From assembly GCA_903892365.1 (NCBI GenBank), contig CAITIF010000184.1:1-13690 (forward strand): DNA of 13,690 bases, read 5' to 3'. This stretch comes from an uncultured Pirellula sp. GTDB taxonomy: Bacteria > Planctomycetota > Planctomycetia > Pirellulales > Pirellulaceae. The notes beneath the pieces were generated by a model. That model searched no databases. It saw nothing but the letters and a program-made list of their open reading frames with translations, and was not told where the DNA came from. Position numbers and translations under genes: made by a program. Each line of letters starts with the position of its first letter. Position 1 is the stretch's first letter. This document shows, one piece after another, positions 7,157 through 13,690 of this stretch.

Positions 7157-8236
7157 CTACTTTCTGCGTTTCCATTCAAAGTGTTTTGGAATGCGTGCGC
7201 CATCGATCGCGTCCAAAAGGGTATTGGCTAACCCTGGCGCCATCAGCGAGCCTTTGGACCCTAGGCCGTTCATGCAGTACATCCGATCGATTGTTTCGTG
7301 TTGGCCGATCAGAGGATGTCGGTCATAGCTTGCAGGTCGAACTGCTGCACGTTGGCCAAGAACCAGATGATCCTTGGTTGCAAACGAACCTTGTACCAGA
7401 GCTTCCCAGCGTTTCATTAGCTCTTCCCTTGCTTTCACCGCATTTGGATTTTGTTGCGAACAATCGGTGGTTAATTCGTTGCGATCGTAGGTTGCTCCCA
7501 CAAGAAAGCGGCCGGCATCGGTGGGAACCAGCCACCCTTGGCCATGGACGACGTGTTCGATACGAAACGACTTGGATTCAATCTGTAGAATGTCGCCGCG
7601 AGCAGGATGCAAGGGAAGGCGATTGAAAAAGATGTTCTCGCGGGCGGCTACACCTTGGCACAAAATAACGCAGGCTGATTTGCATTCCACGGATCGAAAT
7701 GCAATGCCGTCGGAGCGACCGTCGAATTCGGATTCTAGATCGAGATTCATGACTTGCATGGCGTTGAGTCGCAGGAAGAAATCATGAGTTGACTGGATGT
7801 ATTTCTGCGTCTCCAGTCTTGCCGAGGGGTGCATCATGCATGCTCCGAAAGGTGCATGCAGACCGGCTAAGTCACTTGTCTGATCAACGGGAGAGATGCG
7901 CGGTGAAGTCCCCGAGGTGTTTGGGTCTGCGTCACCCCAACGGGATTGATACAGTTCGGCTTCTGAGATGCTTTCGTAGATCTTGAGTGCAGGTTGCACT
8001 TTCCAAAACATTTCGCCAGTCGTGTGCTCCACTTGGCGATAAAATCGGTCAGCAACCGGATAGAATTCCTCCCACTTCCAACTCGCAGCAGCTCGGGTAC
8101 CGGTGATGGACGTAACAAGCCCTGCAGCCACTCGGGAGGAACTGTCTGGATCTTGCCGGTCGATCAGCAGCACCTTTAGACTACGAAAATGTGCCTGCCA
8201 GGCCACAGCGCAGCCCGCTAGTCCACCGCCAATCAC
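7157..8236 (-). CDS. FAD-dependent oxidoreductase, MnmC(o)/MnmL-like
   Basis: A DAO-superfamily flavoenzyme, 359 aa from the GTG at 8236. The N-terminus has the FAD-binding GGGLAG turn followed by LLIDRQD, where Asp26 would hold the FAD ribose. Toward the C-terminus it carries MnmC oxidase-domain-like signatures: GWLVP (234-238), VGATYDRNE (246-254), RAAVRP (296-301) and NGLGSKG..MAPGLAN (323-337). MnmC(o) oxidatively removes the carboxymethyl group of cmnm5(s2)U34 in tRNA, yielding nm5(s2)U; stand-alone versions (YurR/MnmL) do the same in Gram-positives. The next gene downstream encodes the MnmM-type methyltransferase that would finish the modification. A GTG start would cut off the first beta-strand; reading from an ATT at 8257 adds RQFDLVV and restores it. 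Another glycine/amine oxidase of the DAO family remains possible. Confidence 0.8.
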   Translation of the reverse strand: MIGGGLAGCAVAWQAHFRSLKVLLIDRQDPDSSSRVAAGLVTSITGTRAAASWKWEEFYPVADRFYRQVEHTTGEMFWKVQPALKIYESISEAELYQSRWGDADPNTSGTSPRISPVDQTSDLAGLHAPFGACMMHPSARLETQKYIQSTHDFFLRLNAMQVMNLDLESEFDGRSDGIAFRSVECKSACVILCQGVAARENIFFNRLPLHPARGDILQIESKSFRIEHVVHGQGWLVPTDAGRFLVGATYDRNELTTDCSQQNPNAVKAREELMKRWEALVQGSFATKDHLVLGQRAAVRPASYDRHPLIGQHETIDRMYCMNGLGSKGSLMAPGLANTLLDAIDGARIPKHFEWKRRK

Positions 8237-8265
8237 AACTAAATCAAACTGTCTAATTCGCCAAA

Positions 8266-8269
8266 CCCT
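8266..8269 (-). promoter_or_regulatory. Possible ribosome-binding site for an upstream ATT start of the oxidase
   Basis: On the minus strand AGGG lies 8 bases before ATT 8257-8255. No ATG, GTG or TTG occurs in the oxidase frame between the TAG stop (8281-8279) and GTG 8236. The site is therefore the main hint of where translation begins. Confidence 0.4.
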
Positions 8270-8329
8270 GCAACAAAACTAGGACGACATGCATAAACGG
8301 AACCAAGTTGCTACGAAAAGATACGGAAA

Positions 8330-8371
8330 TCCTAGGCATTTGAAAGTCGATCTTTGCCTTCCAGCCTAGGA
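8330..8371. repeat. Inverted repeat TCCTAGGC/GCCTAGGA in a divergent promoter region
   Basis: TCCTAGGC (8330-8337) and GCCTAGGA (8364-8371) are perfect inverted copies, 26 bases apart. Each includes the palindrome CCTAGG. They lie between the divergent oxidase and zinc-ribbon genes and flank a candidate -35 box. A looped operator, or a hairpin in the oxidase leader, are both possible. Confidence 0.35.
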
Positions 8372-8383
8372 ACTGGATACTAT
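8354..8383 (+). promoter_or_regulatory. Candidate sigma-70-like promoter for the zinc-ribbon gene
   Basis: TTGCCT (8354-8359) and TACTAT (8378-8383) are separated by 18 bases, each matching the consensus at four of six positions. Transcription would begin near 8390, leaving about 20 bases before the TTG at 8412. Planctomycete promoters are poorly defined, so this is tentative. Confidence 0.25.
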
Positions 8384-8411
8384 AACAAGAAGTCGTCGAG
8401 TTTCTTATGTT

Positions 8412-10583
8412 TTGGCTATCACTGCGTTGGGTATTGTATTGGATCCCTTTCGACTTGCGTGTACTCATTGTTCAAGCAAAGTGATTGTTCGTCACGAACA
8501 TATGCTTGGGCAAAGTCTACCCTGTCCCAAGTGTCAGGGGATCATTCATGTGCCTTCTGTTCCCCCGGCTGCCCCGGTCCGCCCCGCCCCTCAAGTCATT
8601 AACTCTGCCGCTTTAACCAAGGAGGGGGATCCCGCTTGGGACGAGATGTTGGCGAACGAATCGTTTTTGACTCCGGCGGAATCCGAAACAGATACATCTT
8701 CAAGGTTTCGGCCGATGGAAGATGCAGTGCCTTTGACGACGACATTCACCCCTCCAACACCTCTGGCTCCCTTTGATCCGTCTCCGGCATTGCCCTTGCA
8801 CCAACAGAATTGGCAGAGCGGAAGCGTTGCTAAACGGCGGCAGTTGATGGTGATAACGACGATCGCCATTTCGAGTTCGCTTTTGGCTTTGGTCGGATTC
8901 ATGATTTTTGTTCGAGCCGTTGGCTCGTCCGGCAAAACAGACGTTGCTCAAAATCCGCTCAAAAAACCGTCGTCGGAACAGGCCATGCCAGGCTCTCCAG
9001 ATGCCGCTTTGGAAAAGCCCCTTCCTCAATTACCGCCAGATGCAGATCCAACCGATGCCGACACGATCGCTGACAAACCCGCGAATTCGGAACCGATGAT
9101 TCCAGAAACTGGCGATCCTGAAGGCAACGCAATGCTTCCGGTTGGACCGGAAACCTCAACTTCGGAAGAGCCACAGAACGTTTCGAATCCGCCCGTCCCT
9201 GAGAGCCCCGAAAGCCCCGAGAGCCCTGACGCGGCAACGGAATCGAACGCGGATCCGAAGAGTCCGCCTGATGGCTCCAAAGAGAGCAGTCAGGTGCCGG
9301 CTGGGTTAGATGGACCGGAAACCAATGACGACGAGCTTCCCGATTTCTTGAGGCCATTGCTGGACGTGATCCAGCCCAACAGTGCCATGTCCGACGCTGG
9401 TTTTGGAAACAATCAAACTGAAACCGAACTCGATGTCCAAAATGCCGATATCGATATCGACCAAGTCTATCATCCGCCAGCGAAAGCGGTCCCTAGCTGG
9501 GAAGCGAAAGCGGCACAGTCCTTGTCCTCCTTCAAGATCAAAGACACCTCTGCTATTCGGTGTATCGATTTGTTTAGCAAGATGACCGGCGTCGGAATCA
9601 CTGTCGATTGGCAGTCGTGTCGAATCGCTGGAATTGACCTGACGAAGCGATTGGACATGGAAGAGAATGACAAAACCATTGCTGAATTGTTGGCGTTGCT
9701 GGCCGCAAGCAACCAGTTAGAACTGTCGTTTGACAATCTTGGTTTACCGAAGTTAACTGCGAGTCGATCTGCGATGGAGGCGAAGCTACCAGCTAGCTGG
9801 AATATTGCGGAGCTTCTGACGGGCCCTGACTCGAAACCCGGTGACGCCCAACTCGCGGCAGATTTGCTGATTAAGCTATGGGGGTTTGGAGACCGTTGCG
9901 TTTGGAACGATGGAAAGCTTGAATGGAATGATCTTGCGACACCGATAGACAAGGCGAATGTTTTGGCTTCACTTTGTGAACTGAGTTCGATTCGCAAGTC
10001 GAGTCAAGACTCTCCTTGGCACCCTTCGAAGCACTCGGGCTTGTTGTTTTCTTCTTCAGAATGGCAACGAAGTTCTGAGCGACTGAACAAAAAGATCCGT
10101 ATGTCGACCATCGTTGCGGAACGTCGTCCGATTCCGGAGATATTAGCGACCGCTGCGACAGAGGTAGACATGAACCTAGTTTTCGACTGGGAGCATGTTT
10201 GGCAGCATGGCTTGGTTCCAAACGAACTTGCTTTGACCGTGCTGCGAGGCAGAACATTGCCGCAAGTGGCGAACCGATTCGCCAATAACTACTCGATCGA
10301 GATCGTTCCGGTGGCAAGTGATACCGTTTGGGTAACGACTGGTGAAACGCGGCGAAAGCGGATTCATGTGGTTCCTATCACCATGCCCAAGGATTTCAAA
10401 CTGGAGGATCTCAAGCAATCGCTCAAGCTTCTTGCTCCTTTGGGGCCAGACGATCGCTCGCGATTCCGTGTGCTGCCGATTCCTGGGTTGGAGAACATGT
10501 TCTACGCAAGAATCTGCAGCCCGCGAGCCGATCAGATTGACGATTCCGACTTGGTGCTTAGCTTTGGTTGGAATCCCGAATAG
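8412..10583 (+). CDS. Zinc-ribbon membrane protein with STN-like modules
   Basis: A 723-aa protein I do not recognise by name. In order: an N-terminal zinc ribbon (CTHC at 17-20, CPKC at 38-41) of the type common at planctomycete N-termini; a Pro-rich spacer; one membrane segment at about 145-168 after KRRQ; a long Pro/Glu/Ser/Asp-rich, poorly ordered region (about 175-340) with a PES tripeptide repeat; then a folded C-terminal half. That half holds two stretches resembling secretin/TonB short N-terminal (STN) modules: one near 400-460 (MTGVGITVDW..., TIAELLALLAASNQLELSF), one near 570-650 (PIPEILATAATEVDMNLVFDW, TLPQVANRFANNYSIEIVP). The topology suggests a cytoplasmic zinc ribbon and an exported C-terminal half. 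The start is uncertain: TTG 8412 is the first possible start after the TAG at 8367, and TTG 8427 or 8439 are alternatives. ATG 8407 is out of frame. Confidence 0.75.
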   Translation: MAITALGIVLDPFRLACTHCSSKVIVRHEHMLGQSLPCPKCQGIIHVPSVPPAAPVRPAPQVINSAALTKEGDPAWDEMLANESFLTPAESETDTSSRFRPMEDAVPLTTTFTPPTPLAPFDPSPALPLHQQNWQSGSVAKRRQLMVITTIAISSSLLALVGFMIFVRAVGSSGKTDVAQNPLKKPSSEQAMPGSPDAALEKPLPQLPPDADPTDADTIADKPANSEPMIPETGDPEGNAMLPVGPETSTSEEPQNVSNPPVPESPESPESPDAATESNADPKSPPDGSKESSQVPAGLDGPETNDDELPDFLRPLLDVIQPNSAMSDAGFGNNQTETELDVQNADIDIDQVYHPPAKAVPSWEAKAAQSLSSFKIKDTSAIRCIDLFSKMTGVGITVDWQSCRIAGIDLTKRLDMEENDKTIAELLALLAASNQLELSFDNLGLPKLTASRSAMEAKLPASWNIAELLTGPDSKPGDAQLAADLLIKLWGFGDRCVWNDGKLEWNDLATPIDKANVLASLCELSSIRKSSQDSPWHPSKHSGLLFSSSEWQRSSERLNKKIRMSTIVAERRPIPEILATAATEVDMNLVFDWEHVWQHGLVPNELALTVLRGRTLPQVANRFANNYSIEIVPVASDTVWVTTGETRRKRIHVVPITMPKDFKLEDLKQSLKLLAPLGPDDRSRFRVLPIPGLENMFYARICSPRADQIDDSDLVLSFGWNPE
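9201..9227 (+). repeat. Three tandem 9-base units encoding Glu-Ser-Pro
   Basis: GAGAGCCCC, GAAAGCCCC and GAGAGCCCT follow one another in frame inside the disordered linker of the zinc-ribbon protein. They give the PESPESPESP stretch. Such units easily vary in number by replication slippage. Confidence 0.8.
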
Positions 10584-10627
10584 CCTTTCATTTCTTTTTG
10601 GGTTTCCCCATTGACCCGCGGACGAAT

Positions 10628-12274
10628 CTACTTCGTTGAGTGAGGCTTGGCGACGAAGAAGTCCGTTTCGCGGAACTTGCCTACATTCATGTTGGCACCA
10701 CCAAAAATTGCGAGCGAATCCGGGGAAACAGGAAGCATTCGATGGAAGAATCGTCCGGTGGTGGCGTGCCCCACCACGGACCAAGTCCCGGTGGTATCGT
10801 TTAGCTCCTGAAGGGCGCCATCGACAGTGCTTACCATGAGCTTGCCATTCGAGACTGCGGCTGCGGCCCCAAAGCCATTCATGGGCACACCTACGATCGA
10901 CCCCACTGTTTCCCAGGTGTTGCTTGCCGGACGGTAGGCCATCGTTTCCGTGGTGGGGGCGCCGTAGGAATCCATGCCGCCGATCACGAACACTCGATCT
11001 CGATGTGAAACCACGGCTACGGCCCGTCGTTGGAAGGGTGGTTCTGCGATCGGTTGCCATGGTTCTTGATCCTTTCCAAGAGGCAGACGCCACGCGGTTG
11101 TGTGCCATTGGGTTTCATCTGGATTGCCGTTCATGTTCCATCCACCGATGGCATAGAGGGAACCATCATGGACGGTCGCGTCCATGGACGAACGCGGTTC
11201 GGGCAGGCTTGGCATCTCGATCCATTTAGCTTCTTGGAGGTCATACTTTTGAACGAGCGACTGTGAGACTAACCGGCTCTTTTCCCCTTTCGCGTTTTGA
11301 GCGCTAAAGCCTCCTACCAAAATTACACTGGTGCCGGCTGCAACTAAGGCATTTCCTTGCACTTTTGGGCCATCTGCAATAGGTTCCCATGATTTGCTCG
11401 ATTTCAAATCTAGGCAAATCAATTTGTTAAACTGTTCGTCCATCGAATACGAATGAGCACCTCCGGTGTGCCCTCCGTAGGCATAGATTGTGTCGCCGAT
11501 CGATGCAGCCCCGAAGCTAGTAATGGCTTCTGGCAACACGCCCAAGTCGTTGGTGTCGGACTTCAAAATGTTTTTGAGATCGGGAACAATGAAACTGATG
11601 GTGGTGTAGTGCTTGGTTGCCTTGAATGCGACACCTTGGTGCTCGCCAGGAGAAGCATCTGATTTCAACAATCGAATCGCGTAAACACCAGGGTGGATGT
11701 CTGCCCCGACCAACTTGCCTTGGCCGTCGGTCTTCATCGATCGTTGATCGTTGGCAGATTGCAATTCGACTTCGAGATCGGAAGCCGGCTTCATGTCGTC
11801 CCATACTTGGATGGTCAATGTCTGGCCATCGTAATTGGGTTCGGCCGTGTAGCCTTTCTTCGGCAAGGAGATAGCATCTTTTTCCGACATGTCCAAACGT
11901 CTGCAAGCAACCGAGGAAGCTGTGTAGACAAGAAGATTTTTTTCGTCTCGGCCGTGAGTTCCAAAGGTGTGAGTCATCGTCCAAGCGGACGCGCCGGTAT
12001 GTTTGGCTACTAGCTTGGTCTTGTCTTCTTCCATGGTAAAGCCCATTGTCTTTTCTGGCTTCGCGGTTCGGTAGGGGACCACGCTTGCAGATACAACACG
12101 CTCAAGCAATGCGGGGTTATCCGGTTCGGGCCCTTCACTGAAATAGAGCGTCACTCGTTCGCCACTCTCATCCATCGGGACGAGCCACAAAAAATGAGCT
12201 TGAAGCCGTTCGTTTCCGACCGACAAGCAAGCGGCAACGGCAAGCACCAAAAGGGTTGGGTTCAACTTCATCAT
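10628..12274 (-). CDS. Exported DUF4198-like / Kelch beta-propeller fusion
   Basis: A 548-aa secreted protein. Residues 1-26 are a signal peptide, with cleavage likely after RLQA so that the mature protein starts HFLWLVP. Residues 27-235 resemble DUF4198 (linked by name to nickel uptake or periplasmic metal handling): beta-rich, with VTLYFSEGPE, THTFGTHGRD (His102, His107) and a transthyretin-like LEVELQSA..TDGQGKLVG..HPGVYAI segment. Residues 251-548 are Kelch repeats, marked by Gly-Gly pairs at 267-268, 321-322, 377-378, 432-433 and 525-526. A degenerate blade near 486 makes a six-bladed propeller likely. The role is unknown; metal binding plus a protein- or glycan-binding propeller is inferred. 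It is the last gene of the minus-strand cluster, 52 bases after the lipoprotein gene. A GAG 7 bases before the ATG is the only ribosome-binding hint; an adjacent ATG (12271) is an alternative start. Confidence 0.85.
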   Translation of the reverse strand: MMKLNPTLLVLAVAACLSVGNERLQAHFLWLVPMDESGERVTLYFSEGPEPDNPALLERVVSASVVPYRTAKPEKTMGFTMEEDKTKLVAKHTGASAWTMTHTFGTHGRDEKNLLVYTASSVACRRLDMSEKDAISLPKKGYTAEPNYDGQTLTIQVWDDMKPASDLEVELQSANDQRSMKTDGQGKLVGADIHPGVYAIRLLKSDASPGEHQGVAFKATKHYTTISFIVPDLKNILKSDTNDLGVLPEAITSFGAASIGDTIYAYGGHTGGAHSYSMDEQFNKLICLDLKSSKSWEPIADGPKVQGNALVAAGTSVILVGGFSAQNAKGEKSRLVSQSLVQKYDLQEAKWIEMPSLPEPRSSMDATVHDGSLYAIGGWNMNGNPDETQWHTTAWRLPLGKDQEPWQPIAEPPFQRRAVAVVSHRDRVFVIGGMDSYGAPTTETMAYRPASNTWETVGSIVGVPMNGFGAAAAVSNGKLMVSTVDGALQELNDTTGTWSVVGHATTGRFFHRMLPVSPDSLAIFGGANMNVGKFRETDFFVAKPHSTK

Positions 12275-12326
12275 TTTTAATCTCAGGGTTAGAGTTCTTT
12301 TTATAGAGGTTAGTTAGGTGTCGTAA

Positions 12327-12749
12327 CTATTTGCTTTTCAGCGAAAGTGAAATGGGTGCCATACCATTCTCGATTGTTATCCGAAGATCGTTAGGAACAG
12401 TGTAACGAGTTGGAATGAACTTTTTGTTCAATGGATTCTTGGCCCCCGAGAGTCGCAACGCTTCGTAGTCCTCAAGAGCGGGTTGATTCTGTGTAAAAAT
12501 CACTCCGTATTGGCCTGGGACAAGGCCATTGCGAGCCGGTAGTTCCAATTGCCCTTGGGAGACAACCGCGGTTGCGCCCCACTGCGAACCACGCGAATCG
12601 ATGGGCTGAAAAACGGCAATGCAATCATGAATGGGCTTGCCGTTCAGCGAAACGCTGCCCGAAACAGCAATCCGGCTTTGCTCACTGTTACAACCTGTCG
12701 CTAGCATGCAGGCCACTACAAGGGTGCAAAGACTAATTCGTAAGTTCAT
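12327..12749 (-). CDS. Small lipoprotein with transthyretin/carboxypeptidase-regulatory-like fold
   Basis: A 140-aa predicted lipoprotein. Residues 1-19 are a lipoprotein signal peptide ending in the lipobox LATGC, with Cys20 the lipidated residue. The mature part reads like a carboxypeptidase-regulatory/transthyretin-like beta-sandwich: [21 protein letters not shown], then [20 protein letters not shown]. Planctomycete genomes have many short lipoproteins of this form directly after DUF1559 genes, as here. The ATG overlaps the end of the DUF1559 gene by 17 bases in another frame. A strong GAGG site (12756-12759, minus strand) lies 6 bases before it, so translational coupling is likely. Its partner in the envelope is unknown. 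Confidence 0.85.
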   Translation of the reverse strand: MNLRISLCTLVVACMLATGCNSEQSRIAVSGSVSLNGKPIHDCIAVFQPIDSRGSQWGATAVVSQGQLELPARNGLVPGQYGVIFTQNQPALEDYEALRLSGAKNPLNKKFIPTRYTVPNDLRITIENGMAPISLSLKSK

Positions 12750-13620
12750 GTACCACCTCGCCCCTGGCTCTTGTGGAAACGGCGTTTAATACACCAGCCT
12801 CTGCATGGTTTGGGATGAATCGAATGCTGCCATCCATCCATAAAAAATTAAGACCTCCGGAATGCTGGCTCGTGTATCCACCCGTGATATTGGCGCGTCT
12901 TGCGTTTAACGGGAACAAGGTGGTTCCCATGCCAACGCGAGGATAGCCAACCACCCATCGGGCTGTTCCCCAACGCACTGCCCCAGCTAAAGGTTCGGGC
13001 ATTGAAGCACTCCATCGATACTCCGGGAAGTCATAAGTGGTTTCACCAACAGCTAAGGTGTTGGACAAACCGTCCGCATAATCGGCTAGGCTTAAGTGGC
13101 GATTTCGAAACATCGTGAAGATTGCAGGAAAAGCACCATCGGATTCCGCCATTAACTGGTTGGTTCCTTCGTTGAGCAAATAGGTCGATGCAGAACCGAC
13201 CTCTACCGCCATGCCATCTGCTGAAAATGCGTTCGCAGGAACCTCGCGAGGGATGTTGGTCGACGGGCACAAGAATATCGAGATCTTCTGTCTCGATACC
13301 GCAACATTCAACGGATGCGTGTAGTACAGATTGAAATCGTACTGCTGATAAAGATTGCTTTGCTCCATATGAGGCAAAATAGAGGCAAAGCCACTAATAA
13401 AATTGCTCTGAATGCCGCCCGCCGGCATCCGCCTTGTGGCCGACTCGTAGTTGTGTAAACCAAGTCCTATTTGCTTTAAGTTGTTCGAGCAACTCATGCG
13501 TCTTGAGGCTTCGCGAGCCGATTGGACGGCAGGCAGCAATAGCCCAACCAGAATTCCAATAATCGCGATGACAACTAAAAGCTCAACCAACGTGAAACCA
13601 CGCGTTACCATACGTTTCAT
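12733..13620 (-). CDS. DUF1559 pseudopilin-like protein with H-X9-DG motif
   Basis: A 295-aa protein with a type IV pilin-like N-terminus: prepilin peptidase cleavage is expected after Gly8 (TRG|FTLVE), with Glu at mature position 5 and a hydrophobic helix to about residue 31. The DUF1559 body follows ([20 protein letters not shown] at about 30-49). The C-terminus carries the family's H-X9-DG motif, His253 to Asp263-Gly264, in [14 protein letters not shown]. These proteins are greatly expanded in planctomycetes; a role in envelope-associated pseudopili or large-molecule handling is assumed rather than known. The start at 13620 is supported by GGAGAG (13626-13631, minus strand), 5 bases upstream. 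It is the first gene seen of a three-gene minus-strand cluster; any earlier gene lies beyond the window. Confidence 0.93.
   Translation of the reverse strand: MKRMVTRGFTLVELLVVIAIIGILVGLLLPAVQSAREASRRMSCSNNLKQIGLGLHNYESATRRMPAGGIQSNFISGFASILPHMEQSNLYQQYDFNLYYTHPLNVAVSRQKISIFLCPSTNIPREVPANAFSADGMAVEVGSASTYLLNEGTNQLMAESDGAFPAIFTMFRNRHLSLADYADGLSNTLAVGETTYDFPEYRWSASMPEPLAGAVRWGTARWVVGYPRVGMGTTLFPLNARRANITGGYTSQHSGGLNFLWMDGSIRFIPNHAEAGVLNAVSTRARGEVVHELTN
12756..12759 (-). promoter_or_regulatory. Ribosome-binding site inside the DUF1559 gene for the overlapping lipoprotein
   Basis: GAGG on the minus strand within the last codons of the DUF1559 gene, 6 bases before the lipoprotein ATG at 12749. 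It supports coupled translation of the overlapping pair. Confidence 0.6.
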
Positions 13621-13647
13621 TATGACTCTCCAGCATTAAGAAAGGGA

Positions 13648-13673
13648 AGCAAACGACATGCATCGTCGTTGCT
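13648..13673. repeat. Hairpin upstream of the DUF1559 gene
   Basis: AGCAAACGAC (13648-13657) pairs with CGTCGTTGCT (13664-13673) with one bulged base around the self-complementary loop ATGCAT. It lies about 28 bases before the DUF1559 start on its leader side. It could be a leader structure or the end of an upstream transcript. No T-run follows on the minus strand. Confidence 0.35.
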
Positions 13674-13690
13674 TGGCTTGCTGGCTTAAA

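Noticed and set aside
7144..7203. 20-residue N-terminal extension of the MnmM-type methyltransferase (ATG 7203)
   Set aside because: It overlaps the oxidase by 47 bases and lies before the family's conserved start. The ATG at 7143, just after the oxidase stop, fits better.
7102..7626. 174-codon plus-strand open frame opposite the methyltransferase and oxidase genes
   Set aside because: It is antisense to two genes with strong motif support. It has no ribosome-binding site and no domain.
8407..8409. ATG 8407 as the start of the zinc-ribbon protein
   Set aside because: It is in a different frame from the zinc-ribbon coding sequence. Using it would need a frameshift within a few codons, and in-frame TTG starts exist.
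9201..9227. Tandem repeat as a CRISPR-like or regulatory array
   Set aside because: Three 9-base in-frame units without spacers, inside a coding region. They are a simple Glu-Ser-Pro protein repeat.
10176..11108. 310-codon minus-strand open frame spanning the end of the zinc-ribbon gene and the Kelch gene
   Set aside because: It overlaps two real genes in another frame. Its Arg/His/Trp-rich peptide is typical of shadow translation and has no recognisable domain.

Overview
The window looks like a chromosomal segment of a planctomycete, probably Pirellulales (Rhodopirellula-like). This rests on family content, since no ribosomal marker is present: a cytochrome-c/WD40 protein, a BBP7-type outer-membrane barrel, a DUF1559 pseudopilin-like protein with an H-X9-DG motif, a zinc-ribbon membrane protein with a long Pro/Glu/Ser linker, and a small secreted protein of a type I associate with this phylum. 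No tRNA, rRNA, CRISPR array, transposase or phage gene was seen, and nothing points to recent transfer.

Layout. Bases 1-416 hold at most one doubtful small membrane ORF. Three plus-strand genes follow: a 100-aa secreted protein (417-719), a 949-aa cytochrome-c/WD40 protein (901-3750) and a BBP7-family outer-membrane barrel (3934-5574). The gaps between them (181 and 183 bases) suggest separate transcription units. A large imperfect palindrome (5584-5661) separates the barrel gene from a convergent minus-strand cluster of three RNA-modification genes. In transcription order these are an MnmC(o)/MnmL-like FAD oxidoreductase (7157-8236), an MnmM/YtqB-type tRNA methyltransferase (6571-7143) and a SpoU/TrmH-family 2'-O-methyltransferase (5656-6498). 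A plus-strand zinc-ribbon/STN-like protein (8412-10583) diverges from that cluster. It converges on a second minus-strand cluster of a DUF1559 protein (12733-13620), a small lipoprotein (12327-12749, overlapping the previous gene) and a DUF4198-like/Kelch fusion (10628-12274).

How the genes fit together. The first minus-strand cluster is the best functional story. In enterobacteria the last two steps of mnm5(s2)U34 synthesis in tRNA are done by bifunctional MnmC. Here the oxidase and a non-homologous methyltransferase appear as separate adjacent genes, followed by an RNA ribose methyltransferase. The second cluster is a cell-envelope unit: pseudopilin-like protein, lipoprotein, and a secreted beta-propeller with a possible metal-binding N-terminus. 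Most other genes encode exported or envelope proteins of unknown role. I see no new defence or mobile system. The most interesting points are the oxidase/methyltransferase pair, a probable ATT start on the oxidase, the mature N-terminal histidine of the Kelch fusion, and the palindrome that supplies a stop codon.
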